From: Acidobacteriota bacterium
GTDB taxonomy: Bacteria; Acidobacteriota; Terriglobia; Acidiferrales; UBA7541
Length of the DNA: 64,000 nt
Reading direction: 5' to 3'
Assembly (NCBI GenBank): GCA_027307115.1
Contig: DAHUXN010000060.1
Location: 1-64,000 of the forward strand
The translations under genes were made by a program, and so were the position numbers. Of this stretch, positions 27,081 to 35,712 are shown in pieces (within the stretch, counting starts at the first letter, position 1; every line of letters starts with the position of its first letter). The notes under the pieces were generated by a model. The model was given only the letters and a program-made list of their open reading frames with translations. It did not search any database and was not told where the DNA came from.

Positions 27081-28544
27081 GTGAAACGGAAAGACCTGGC
27101 CCTTCTCCTGCTGTTGACATTTGCTGCGCTGCTGATTCACGGGTATCACCCCAGGTCGGAAGACGCGGAGATCTATGTTCCCGGCATCGTAAAAATTCTC
27201 CATCCTTCTTATTACCCCTTCGGCCAGGAATTTTTCGAGACGCACGCGCACCTCACTTTTTTTCCCAATCTCATCGCATGGACGGCACGCCTAACGCATC
27301 TCTCGCTCGAGTGGGTGCTTTTTTTCTGGTACGTGGCCTCGATCTTTCTTCTTCTGTTTGCCTGCTGGAAAATCGCTTCAAAATGTTTTCCATCTCAGGC
27401 GGGCCGTTGGGCCGCGGTCGTTATGGTCGCAGCGCTGCTGACCCTGCCTGTGGCGGGCACCGCTCTGTACATTTTCGATGCGTATTTGAATCCGCGTTCT
27501 TTCTCGGCCTTCGGAATTGCCTTCGCCATTGACGCAGTTCTTGAAAGAAAATATTTCGCCACTGGTTTCTGGCTTGTTCTCACGGCAGTCATCCAGCCGC
27601 TGATGGTGGTGTTCGGTCTGGCCTTTGTGTTTCTGCTTCTGATGCTGGACAAGCGGCGAGATCCCTTGGCTTTGACTTCAGTCAGTTCAGTTGCGTTGTT
27701 GATCCCGGGATTCTCGCTAAGGGCGCCGTCGGCAGCTTATTGGCAGTCTTTGCAGAGTCATGCGTACTATTTTCTGCTCCGCTGGCAGTGGTATGAGTGG
27801 TTGGGTATTCTCGGGCCGCTCGCGCTGCTCTGGTGGTTCAACCGCATCGCACGAAAGCGAAGCCTGCGAGTGCTTGCGCATTTGACCTGGACGCTATTCA
27901 TTTTCGAATTGCTTTTCTTTGCTGCTGGATTGATTGTGACAATTCCGCGGAGTCTTGAAATCTTCGCGCTCTATCAGCCCATGCGCAGCCTTCAATTGGT
28001 CTATCTATTTCTGTTTCTTTTCGCCGGCGGACTGCTCGGTGAAACACTCCTGAAGAATAAGCCGATGCGCTGGCTCTTGCTGTTTGCTCCGATTTGCGCG
28101 GCTCTGTGCTTCGCGCAGTTCCAGCTCTTTCCCGGCGACCGGCACGTCGAGTGGCCTGGCGCGGCTCCGAAAAATCCGTGGGTGCAAGCATTTGTCTGGA
28201 TCCGCGGTAACACGCCCGAAAACGCCATCTTCGCTCTCGATCCGAATTATATGGCTCTGCCCGGGGAAGATCATCAAGGGTTCCGCGCGATCGCCGAACG
28301 GAGCCGACTGGCCGACGCCACTAAAGATTGGAGCGCCGTCGCGCTCTATCCGGAGTTGCCGCTCGCTGATGATTGCCTGGCGCAAATGCAAGCCGCGAAC
28401 GGCTGGACAAGTTTTGGTGCCAATGATTTTTCCCGCTTGGAAAAAACCTATGGAGTCACCTGGGTGGTCCTGCAACAACCGAACCCGGCTGTCCACGACT
28501 GCCCCTATCGAAATTCCGCGGTCGAGGTTTGCCGCCTCAATTAG
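27081..28544 (+). CDS. polytopic membrane protein, possibly GT-C-like
   Basis: A 487-residue protein with about ten hydrophobic helices and a soluble C-terminal tail of about 110 residues (FVWIRGNTPENAIFALDPN, TYGVTWVVL). The early loop HPRSEDAEIYVPGIVKILHP carries acidic residues, as in GT-C glycosyltransferases, and the C-terminal tail resembles the periplasmic ends of such membrane sugar transferases. No family is assigned with certainty. The start is GTG, 48 bases after the GT2 gene, so the two probably form an operon. Confidence 0.6.
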   Translation: MKRKDLALLLLLTFAALLIHGYHPRSEDAEIYVPGIVKILHPSYYPFGQEFFETHAHLTFFPNLIAWTARLTHLSLEWVLFFWYVASIFLLLFACWKIASKCFPSQAGRWAAVVMVAALLTLPVAGTALYIFDAYLNPRSFSAFGIAFAIDAVLERKYFATGFWLVLTAVIQPLMVVFGLAFVFLLLMLDKRRDPLALTSVSSVALLIPGFSLRAPSAAYWQSLQSHAYYFLLRWQWYEWLGILGPLALLWWFNRIARKRSLRVLAHLTWTLFIFELLFFAAGLIVTIPRSLEIFALYQPMRSLQLVYLFLFLFAGGLLGETLLKNKPMRWLLLFAPICAALCFAQFQLFPGDRHVEWPGAAPKNPWVQAFVWIRGNTPENAIFALDPNYMALPGEDHQGFRAIAERSRLADATKDWSAVALYPELPLADDCLAQMQAANGWTSFGANDFSRLEKTYGVTWVVLQQPNPAVHDCPYRNSAVEVCRLN

Positions 28545-28575
28545 CCGTTGCATCATCCGTCAGACGGCCAATACA

Positions 28576-29427
28576 TTAAGAGTTGGCATTTAACTGGATC
28601 AAATAGCGGCGTATCGCATCCTGCCACGTCGGGAGGAGAGGGAGCCCTTCGCGTTTCAGGCGGGCGTTTTCCAGTTGCGAATTGGCCGGCCGCAGAGCGG
28701 GGCGCTTTGTTTCCTCGCTGGTAATGGGATTCACCCGAACGCTTGCGAAGCCTGCTTGTCTCAAAATCTCCCGCGTGTAATCGATTCGCGTAGTGAAGCC
28801 TTGATTCGTCAGATGATAAATTCCGTGCGAACCGCGCTCGAGAATTCGTTCGATGCCGAGCGCCGCGTCGAAGGTGTACGTCGGCGCGAACCGTTGGTCT
28901 TTCACGATCTGTAGGGGCTGCCCTCTGCGCCCCAGCTCAACCATCAGCGATACGAAATTCTTGCGATAGGGTCCAAACACGCTGCAGACGCGCACAATCC
29001 AGAAGCGCTGCAAATTTTCCCGCACTTCCCTCTCGCCTTGGAGCTTGCTGCGGCCGTAGACGCTCAAGGGCCGCGCTTCGTCTTCCTCTATATACGGCTC
29101 GCTCTTTTCGCCGTCGAAAACATAATCCGTGCTGATGTGCATCATCGGAATGCAAAGTCGTTTACAAGCGAAAGCGATATTTCGCGGTCCTTCGGCGTTG
29201 ACTCGAAATGCCAACTCGGGCTGGCTCTCGCAAGCGTCCACGTCCGTGAAGGCCGCCGCATTTACCACCGCATCCGGATGGGCCATCTCAATCGCATGTG
29301 CAATCGCTTTACCGTCAGTGATATCGAGTTCGCGGTGGCTCGCGGCAAGAATTTCGTGACGAGGCGTAAGCACTTCCGCCAGCGCGCGCGCCAACATTCC
29401 CTCTTTGCCGGTAAGGAATATTTTCAA
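28576..29427 (-). CDS. rfbD: dTDP-4-dehydrorhamnose reductase
   Basis: Last enzyme of dTDP-L-rhamnose synthesis (RmlD), reducing the 4-keto group with NAD(P)H. The 283-residue SDR-type protein shows FLTGKEGMLARAL at the N-terminus, STDYVFDGE, and the catalytic YGRSKLQGE (YxxxK). It lies six bases after rfbB on the same strand. The cytoplasmic product feeds O-antigen and exopolysaccharide synthesis. Confidence 0.92.
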   Translation of the reverse strand: MKIFLTGKEGMLARALAEVLTPRHEILAASHRELDITDGKAIAHAIEMAHPDAVVNAAAFTDVDACESQPELAFRVNAEGPRNIAFACKRLCIPMMHISTDYVFDGEKSEPYIEEDEARPLSVYGRSKLQGEREVRENLQRFWIVRVCSVFGPYRKNFVSLMVELGRRGQPLQIVKDQRFAPTYTFDAALGIERILERGSHGIYHLTNQGFTTRIDYTREILRQAGFASVRVNPITSEETKRPALRPANSQLENARLKREGLPLLPTWQDAIRRYLIQLNANS

Positions 29428-29433
29428 GGAGAT

Positions 29434-30462
29434 TTAGAGTTGGGCGAGAGTGGCTCGCCGCTTTACGTAGAATTTTTCGTAGTAAGCCTGATATTCACCG
29501 CTCTTGGCTTCCTGCACCCAATCGGAATGAGTGCGGTACCAATCCACCGTGTGCTTGAGCCCCGCGTCGAGTTCGACCTTCGATTCCCAGCCAAGCTCGC
29601 GCCGGATTTTCGAATCGTCGAGGGCGTAGCGCCGGTCGTGCCCAGGACGGTCCTGCACGAATTCGATGAGTCCGTCGGGCGCGTTCAACAGTTTCAGCAG
29701 ACTGCGCACAATTCCGATGTTCGGCACCGGGCGCCCAGAGCCTATGTTGTAAATCTCTCCGATGCGGCCCTTTTCCAGCACAGCGTCGAGCGCCCGGCAA
29801 TGATCTTCGACGAAAATCCAATCGCGTTCATTCAATCCATCGCCATAGACAGGCAGTTTTTTCCCTTCAATTGCATTCGAAATCATCAACGGAATCAATT
29901 TTTCGGGAAACTGATACGGGCCGTAATTATTGGTGCACCGCGTGATGACGGCGGGAAATTTGTGCGTCTGGACGTAACTGCGCACCAGTAAATCAGATGC
30001 AGCCTTGCTCGCCGCGTAGGGACTATTCGGCGCGAGTTGCGATTGCTCCGTCGCCGATTCTTTCGGAGCCATGCTGCCGTAAACCTCGTCCGTGCTGACG
30101 TGTAAAAAGCGGGAAATCTTCCGCTTCCGCGCTGCCTCGAGCATCACCAGAGTGCCCTCGACATTCGCGCGGATAAATTCGCGCGCCGCGGCAATGCTGC
30201 GATCCACGTGGCTTTCAGCGGCAAAATGCACGATGGCGTCGAATGGCTGTTCGCACAAATGCTCCACCGCTTCCGCATCGCAGATATCGCCGCGCACAAA
30301 CCTGTAATTTGGCTGCGCATCAATATCGGCAAGATTTTGGAGATTGCCAGCGTACGTGAGCTTATCGAAGTTGACGATTTCCGTGCTGGGATGCACGTTG
30401 AGAAAGTAGCGGATGAAATTCGAACCGATAAAGCCGGCGCCACCCGTGACTAGAAGTTTCAT
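29434..30462 (-). CDS. rfbB: dTDP-glucose 4,6-dehydratase
   Basis: Second enzyme of dTDP-L-rhamnose synthesis, giving dTDP-4-keto-6-deoxyglucose. The 342-residue extended SDR has the cofactor motif GGAGFIGSN (about 7-15), STDEVYGS with the catalytic Asp/Glu, and YAASKAASD (YxxxK). The length is normal. It sits between rfbA (141 bases upstream) and rfbD. The epimerase gene rfbC is not found in this set. Confidence 0.95.
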   Translation of the reverse strand: MKLLVTGGAGFIGSNFIRYFLNVHPSTEIVNFDKLTYAGNLQNLADIDAQPNYRFVRGDICDAEAVEHLCEQPFDAIVHFAAESHVDRSIAAAREFIRANVEGTLVMLEAARKRKISRFLHVSTDEVYGSMAPKESATEQSQLAPNSPYAASKAASDLLVRSYVQTHKFPAVITRCTNNYGPYQFPEKLIPLMISNAIEGKKLPVYGDGLNERDWIFVEDHCRALDAVLEKGRIGEIYNIGSGRPVPNIGIVRSLLKLLNAPDGLIEFVQDRPGHDRRYALDDSKIRRELGWESKVELDAGLKHTVDWYRTHSDWVQEAKSGEYQAYYEKFYVKRRATLAQL

Positions 30463-30603
30463 CCTTAGCTTCCGGACGATTTAACGAAGGCGGAACTGCG
30501 ATTCCGGCTGAATTCGCGAAGCGTTGATCGAGTCATTGCAAGCGATACCTGACAGGGTTTCGTGATGGCAGCATGGCGGAGCGATTAACGACCGACCTTG
30601 CGT

Positions 30604-31377
30604 TCATTCCTTGCTCGCATTCTTTGTTTTGGCCGTGGCCCTCTGCGCGCCGGCTTTATTTGCTCCGCCTTTTGCCACCAAATTGTTCGCCAGCAGCAGT
30701 GACTCGAACGTTCCTGCATCAGTCCACCAGCCGTCGAGAACGCTGTGCCTGAGCGAGCCCTCCGCGAGATAGTAGTTATTCAGATCCGTGATCTCCAGCT
30801 CGCCGCGGCCCGACGGCCTGAGTGTGCGGATTTTTTCGAAAACCGTCGTGTCATAAACATAAAAACCGGTCACCGCAAAATTCGATTTCGGCTGCTTCGG
30901 CTTCTCTTCGATGCGAACGATTCGATCGCCTTCAAACACGGGCACGCCGAATCTTTCTGGATGCGGTACTTCTTTCAAGAAAATATGCGCACCATGTCCC
31001 GTTCGCTCGAATTCCTGGCAACCTTGGGTAATATTCATCTCCAGAATATTATCGCCAAGCGCAACACAGATCGAATGCCCTTCGGCGAAATGCTCGGCCA
31101 GACGCAACGCGTCCGCGATGCCGCCTTCGCCCTCCTGATAGGCATACGAAAGATGCCGCAGATTAAAATCTTTGCCGTTGCCAAGCAGCCGCAGGAAATC
31201 CCCCGCGCTATGTCCGCCAGTAACAAGCAGGATGTCGCGGATGCCCGCGTCCGCCAGCGTCTGCAGCGGATAAAAAATCATGGGCTTGTCGTAAATCGGG
31301 AGGAGGTGCTTGTTCGTGACGCGCGTCAGCGGAAACAGGCGCGATCCAGTTCCGCCAGCGAGAACCACTCCCTTCAT
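30604..31377 (-). CDS. rfbA: glucose-1-phosphate thymidylyltransferase
   Basis: First enzyme of dTDP-L-rhamnose synthesis. Nucleotidyltransferase signatures are LAGGTGSRLFPLT at the N-terminus and ALGDNILEMN with the metal-binding Asp. About 257 residues, ending in a lysine/alanine-rich tail. A longer in-frame reading exists, but it runs into the TPR gene on the same strand. The ATG at 31377 with AAGGAG upstream gives the standard N-terminus and is used. Confidence 0.93.
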   Translation of the reverse strand: MKGVVLAGGTGSRLFPLTRVTNKHLLPIYDKPMIFYPLQTLADAGIRDILLVTGGHSAGDFLRLLGNGKDFNLRHLSYAYQEGEGGIADALRLAEHFAEGHSICVALGDNILEMNITQGCQEFERTGHGAHIFLKEVPHPERFGVPVFEGDRIVRIEEKPKQPKSNFAVTGFYVYDTTVFEKIRTLRPSGRGELEITDLNNYYLAEGSLRHSVLDGWWTDAGTFESLLLANNLVAKGGANKAGAQRATAKTKNASKE

Positions 31378-31420
31378 TCCTGGACTCTCCTTGGGGCGGA
31401 TAGCCTGATCCAACGGATAT

Positions 31421-32401
31421 CTAGTGAAGTGACTTTTCCAGTGCGTCGAGCTGCCTGCGCGCGTCTTTTCGACGCGGATCAAGCTGCAGCGCCGCGCGAT
31501 ACTGCTCGGCGGCTGCCATCTTATTGCCTTCTTTTTCGTACAAACGCCCCAGCCAGTAACGCGCAGCCGCGTGTGACGGCCAGTCGGTCCGTTGAGGCGA
31601 ACTGGCAAGATACGACTTCAAGTCCTCTTCCGCAACCGTCAAATTCGTCCCGCTCAACACATGGGCCTGGCCGCGATAAAAAGCCAGGCGCGGGTCTTTT
31701 CCGTTGACCTGTGCTGCCGCATCGACGATTTTTTCTACTTCTCCGCCATTGTTCTGCCCGGCATAATAGTCCGCGATCTCCAGATACGGCCCGACGGTTT
31801 GAGGTTTCATCTCGAGCGCTGCATTATACTCGGCCACCGCCTGATCGCCCTTGCCGACATGATTGAGGTAATCGGCGCGAGCGAGATGCCCGATCATCGG
31901 GTCCAGCTTGCTAATCTCGTTCACTTGCTCGAGTGCATCTTCATTGCTGCCGCCAACAATCCATGGCGCGTCGAGCAGATACTCTTCCAAGTCGCGCCGC
32001 GCCTCGATGTTCGAACCGTCGGCCTGCACGGCCGCCAGAAACTCCTTCTTCACGCGCCGCGCCAGCAAGAAGCTGCGATCACGATCCGCCTTCCCGCCAT
32101 ACGCGCGTCCCAGCCATTCGTGGTAAACGGACGAATTGGGAGTAAGCTGGAGTGCCTTTCCAAATTCGTTGATAGCGTTATCGTAGTCACTCACTTCGAC
32201 ATAACAACGTCCGAGCCAGTAATGCGCGGCCGCGTCAGCGGGATTCTGCGAGATTAAGGCGCGCAGAGTGTTCATCGCCATGCTGTAATTCCCCGCCTCA
32301 AATTGTTCCTGGATAGCACTTAAGCCGTCCGCCGAGGCTGCTCGTGCCGCAGGCAGGAGTAGAATCAAGCACACTGCGATGGACCCGAAAAGCCGCTTCA
32401 T
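31421..32401 (-). CDS. exported TPR-repeat protein
   Basis: A 326-residue periplasmic or outer-membrane-associated protein with a signal peptide (IAVCLILLLPAARA) and a ladder of tetratricopeptide repeats, for example AAAHYWLGRCYVEVSDYDNAINEFGKAL and ARYWLGRLYEKEGNKMAAAEQYRAALQLDP. Such repeats hold protein complexes together. Its ATG shares one base with the stop of the adaptor gene (TAATG), so the two are coupled, and a role with the exporter or with polysaccharide export is plausible. Confidence 0.82.
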   Translation of the reverse strand: MKRLFGSIAVCLILLLPAARAASADGLSAIQEQFEAGNYSMAMNTLRALISQNPADAAAHYWLGRCYVEVSDYDNAINEFGKALQLTPNSSVYHEWLGRAYGGKADRDRSFLLARRVKKEFLAAVQADGSNIEARRDLEEYLLDAPWIVGGSNEDALEQVNEISKLDPMIGHLARADYLNHVGKGDQAVAEYNAALEMKPQTVGPYLEIADYYAGQNNGGEVEKIVDAAAQVNGKDPRLAFYRGQAHVLSGTNLTVAEEDLKSYLASSPQRTDWPSHAAARYWLGRLYEKEGNKMAAAEQYRAALQLDPRRKDARRQLDALEKSLH

Positions 32402-33651
32402 TACTCTTTTACCTCCGCGGGATGTATGTTCATACCGTCACGCAGTGTGATGTCGTTCGACAGCGCGACGCGGTCGCCCTTCTTCAAACCCGAAACCACC
32501 TCAAAGTCCGTTGGATTTGCAATGCCCACCTCCACATTTCGGCGGTGCAACGTGTTGTCGTCTACGACCAGCACAAAATGCTGCGCACCATCCGTATGCA
32601 CGGCTCCCCGCGGCACCACCAGAACGTTCTGCCGGCGGCTGACTTCGATTTTCACGTCCACGTTGATGTTGGGTATCAGCTCCAAATTATCATTCGCCAC
32701 GGAACAAAGCACTTCGCCAACGCTGCGCAATTGCAAAGTTGTCACCTGCTTCGGCACCGTCTCGGTCCGTCCGTTCCAGACGTGCCCCGGCAGCGCATCC
32801 CACGTAATGTCCACGGGCTGGTTCGGGGCGAGCACTCCCAAATCGGGTTCGTCGACAAATGCGCGCACGCGCACATAATGAAGATCGGCCATTTCCGCAA
32901 GTACTTGTCCCACCTGGACGTAATCGCCGGAATGCACGGGCAATGAATAGAGCGTCCCGTTAAGCGGTGCAACCACGGTAGCGGAGCTGACGTCATGTTG
33001 GAGCGTGACGATCAGGTCGTGGTCGCGCTGGACGGTCAACTCGGCGCTTTGCGCGCTCACACTCGCCTGCGCGGCCAGAGCCGCCTTCCTCTGTTCGAGC
33101 GTGTCAACGGTGGCCTGCGCTTGGGCCAATTTACTCGCGTTCTGATTTAGTTCGTCCTGCGTCGCGGCCTTTTCGGCGACAAGTTGCGTCAGCGACTTCT
33201 GCGTTTTCTGCAAGTCCGCCAGGGCTATTTGCGCTTTCCGCAAATCGCCATTGATTTGCGCCAGTTCATCTGCCGGCCCGCCCGCTTTCGCAGCACGGAG
33301 TTGCTCTTGGGCCACCAGGAGCTCAGCTCGCGTGTTGGCAAGCTGCGCCTTCGCGTTGTCCGCGTTCAGCACGAGAATTACCTCACCCTTGTGAACCGTC
33401 TGTCCTTCCGTAGCCGCCACTTTGTCGACAAAGGTTACAAACTGCGCACGCGCAATGGCAGGCTCGATCGGCTCAACTTTGCCGTTACTGGCGATCGATG
33501 CGGAAAGATTTTCGCGTCTTACTTGCGCGACCTGAACTTCAGGAGCCTGGTCGCGGTTGGCGAGCACCAAGACAAGAGCCACCACTACGATAACGCCGAT
33601 CAACCATCCGACCCATCGTCTTCGCCGTCCAGGTGCTCGTTCTGACACCAA
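32401..33651 (-). CDS. HlyD/MacA-type periplasmic adaptor subunit
   Basis: A membrane-fusion protein of 416 residues linking an inner-membrane pump to a TolC channel. It has a basic N-terminus, one membrane helix (about 14-30), a lipoyl half-motif around RENLSASIASNGKVEP, a long alpha-hairpin coiled coil (about 95-210), then beta-barrel and membrane-proximal domains. It overlaps the TPR gene by one base. The matching MacB-type permease and TolC lie about 6-8 kb away on the same strand. Confidence 0.88.
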   Translation of the reverse strand: MVSERAPGRRRRWVGWLIGVIVVVALVLVLANRDQAPEVQVAQVRRENLSASIASNGKVEPIEPAIARAQFVTFVDKVAATEGQTVHKGEVILVLNADNAKAQLANTRAELLVAQEQLRAAKAGGPADELAQINGDLRKAQIALADLQKTQKSLTQLVAEKAATQDELNQNASKLAQAQATVDTLEQRKAALAAQASVSAQSAELTVQRDHDLIVTLQHDVSSATVVAPLNGTLYSLPVHSGDYVQVGQVLAEMADLHYVRVRAFVDEPDLGVLAPNQPVDITWDALPGHVWNGRTETVPKQVTTLQLRSVGEVLCSVANDNLELIPNINVDVKIEVSRRQNVLVVPRGAVHTDGAQHFVLVVDDNTLHRRNVEVGIANPTDFEVVSGLKKGDRVALSNDITLRDGMNIHPAEVKE

Positions 33652-33749
33652 TTGAGGAATCCCCCCAGAATTCGCCGAATTGTAGCAGACGGCTCCATCG
33701 CTTGCCTACGCCGTGACATTCGACGGCGATAAAGCGCCACTGGGGGTGA

Positions 33750-33758
33750 TGCTATACT
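33750..33758 (+). promoter_or_regulatory. possible extended -10 promoter
   Basis: TGC directly followed by TATACT forms an extended -10 element. Transcription would start near 33765, only about five bases before the ATG at 33770, so the message could be nearly leaderless. Confidence 0.33.
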
Positions 33759-33769
33759 CACTTGCGGGG

Positions 33770-34114
33770 ATGCCAGTCGTCTACGTCATTGGCGAAGACT
33801 GGACGCTCCGCGCTGGGGTTCGCGCCGAGTTGCGCGAACGCGGCATTGAAGCGCTGGGAATGGAAACTTCCGCCGATGCCGGTGCCGCACTTGGCGCAGG
33901 CCAGATGCCCTCTGCTATTGTCCTCGACGCAAATTCAAAGGCCGCGTCGGAACCAGCCATCCAAAAGCTGGTTGGACACGTTCCCTCCGTGGTTGTAGCC
34001 TCCCGCACTTCGACCGTCTGCCTTGGCTCGGCGACAAAAACCCTGTTCCGGCCAGTACAAATCCGCGAAATCGTCAGCGCCGTCCTCGACTTGTTGAAGG
34101 GCCAGACAGCCTGA
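33770..34114 (+). CDS. stand-alone receiver-like protein
   Basis: A 114-residue protein with the alternating strand/helix pattern of response-regulator receiver domains. VVYVIGEDW holds an acidic pair, IVLDAN offers a phosphoacceptor Asp, VVVAS a serine, and LFRPVQ stands where KPF is usual, with Lys replaced by Arg. No output domain follows. A GTG (33713) and an ATG (33749) are alternative in-frame starts, but the domain begins at PVVYVIG and a promoter lies between, so 33770 is preferred. No histidine kinase is near. The assignment rests on pattern alone. Confidence 0.55.
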   Translation: MPVVYVIGEDWTLRAGVRAELRERGIEALGMETSADAGAALGAGQMPSAIVLDANSKAASEPAIQKLVGHVPSVVVASRTSTVCLGSATKTLFRPVQIREIVSAVLDLLKGQTA

Positions 34115-34154
34115 CCTCGGATTCAGGCAGCTTCTCAGGAGCCCTGCCGCACAC

Positions 34155-35582
34155 TTACGAAAAGCAGCGGCGTAGAGCACGTTGCGCCGCGAAGTAGCCG
34201 CACATACCATGCACGCCGGGGCCTGGCGGCGTCGAGGACGAACAAAGGAAAATGCCAGGCAGCGAAGTGGAATATAGCTTCGCGCTTGGACGCAGAAAGA
34301 ACTGGCTCATTTCCACCGAGCCGCCTCCGATGTCGCCTCCGGCCAAGTTCGCGTTATGCGCTTCCATGTCGGAAGGGGTCATCACCGATCGCGCCAAAAT
34401 GCGTTTTCTGAAGCCGGAAGCGAAGCGTTCGACTTGATTTTCAATGCGTTCCAGCATGTCAACTCCGCAGCCATTGGGTACATGACAATAGGCCCATGCC
34501 GTGTGCTTGCCGGCGGGAGCGCGAGTGGAGTCAAACAGAGACGGCTGAGCCAACAAGACAAATGGCCGTTCGACTATCCTTCCTTGCGACGGAGAGCGCT
34601 CCGACTCAGCGATTTCTTCCAGCGTGCCGCCGATATGCACGGTTCCAGCGTGGGCGCATTCAGCGGCATTCCACGGCACAGGGCCATCGAGCGCCCAGTC
34701 GACCTTGAAGACGCCCGGGCCATAACGATAATTCTCAAAAATGCGCCGCTCGCGTTCATTGATCTTCTCACCGGCAATTTGAAGGAACTGCCGCGGAGTC
34801 ACGTCGCACAACACTGCGCGCGCCGGCGGCAATTCCGCGAAACTCTCCACGCGATGTTCCGTAAAAATTTCGCCGCCCAGCGACCGCAACAAATCAGCGA
34901 GCGCATTCGATAAAGATTGCGACCCGCCCGCGGCCAAAGGCCATCCCACGCTGTGGCACGTGGTCCACATCAGTAGCCCAAACGCGCCGGATAAAGTCTG
35001 TTCCAATGGCAGCATCGAGTGCGCGGCCATGCCTGCAAACACGGCACGCGCCCGAACAGTCTTGAATTTGCTTCGCGCCAGTTTCGTCGCGGAGCGCAAT
35101 GCATTCAAACCAAAATGCGCCAGCGCGAAGGGATGTCGTGGAATGCGCGGCGGCGCCAAAATCGCGTCAGCCAGCTGTTCCCATGAATTTGCGAGCGGAT
35201 TGATGAGCGAGCGAACCGCATCAACGTCTTCGCCGAATTGCCCAGCGCTTTCATCCAATGAACGCACCAACACCGCCGCAGTGCCGTCGTCGAACGGGTG
35301 CGCGAGCGGTGCCTCCGGCTGAATCCAGCGTAAACCGAAACGATCGAGAGGCAGCGTGCGGAAAAAGGGGGAACTGATTGCCATTGGATGGACAGCCGAG
35401 CAAATGTCGTGCACGAAGCCCGGAAGCGTCAACTCACCCGAGCGAGCACCTCCGCCAATTGTTGCCTCCGCTTCGTAAACCGCAACCGACTTGCCGGCTT
35501 GCGCCAACCTTACGGCGGCTGCCAGCCCATTCGGCCCCGAGCCGATTACAATCGCATCGTAGCTGCGTTGCGAATTCGCCAT
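34155..35582 (-). CDS. PYROXD2/phytoene-dehydrogenase-like FAD oxidoreductase
   Basis: A 475-residue flavoprotein. The N-terminal dinucleotide motif is IGSGPNGLAAAVRLAQAG followed by the Glu of VYEAEA. HNANLAGGDIGGGSVEMSQFFLRP and SSTPPGPGVHGMCGYFAA near the C-terminus are typical of the PYROXD2 branch of CrtI-like proteins. No carotenoid genes are adjacent, and most members of this branch lack a known substrate. A divergent promoter region separates it from the carboxypeptidase gene. Confidence 0.84.
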   Translation of the reverse strand: MANSQRSYDAIVIGSGPNGLAAAVRLAQAGKSVAVYEAEATIGGGARSGELTLPGFVHDICSAVHPMAISSPFFRTLPLDRFGLRWIQPEAPLAHPFDDGTAAVLVRSLDESAGQFGEDVDAVRSLINPLANSWEQLADAILAPPRIPRHPFALAHFGLNALRSATKLARSKFKTVRARAVFAGMAAHSMLPLEQTLSGAFGLLMWTTCHSVGWPLAAGGSQSLSNALADLLRSLGGEIFTEHRVESFAELPPARAVLCDVTPRQFLQIAGEKINERERRIFENYRYGPGVFKVDWALDGPVPWNAAECAHAGTVHIGGTLEEIAESERSPSQGRIVERPFVLLAQPSLFDSTRAPAGKHTAWAYCHVPNGCGVDMLERIENQVERFASGFRKRILARSVMTPSDMEAHNANLAGGDIGGGSVEMSQFFLRPSAKLYSTSLPGIFLCSSSTPPGPGVHGMCGYFAAQRALRRCFS

Positions 35583-35637
35583 AAGTGCACGCTCACGCGC
35601 GGTGAATCATCATAACGTAAAAGGAAAATTCAGGCCT

Positions 35638-35667
35638 TTGACTTACACATCGCGGACTCGATAGAAT
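35638..35667 (+). promoter_or_regulatory. predicted sigma-70 promoter for the S10 carboxypeptidase
   Basis: TTGACT (35638-35643) and TAGAAT (35662-35667) with an 18-base spacer, 45 bases ahead of the ATG. Confidence 0.55.
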
Positions 35668-35712
35668 CGCTGCGCCATTGGCTCCAATACAATCCCCAAA
35701 GGGAGTGCACCG

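Noticed and set aside
31378-31608. 77-codon N-terminal extension of rfbA
   Set aside because: It overlaps the TPR gene on the same strand and lacks any family similarity; the ATG at 31377 with AAGGAG gives the normal start.
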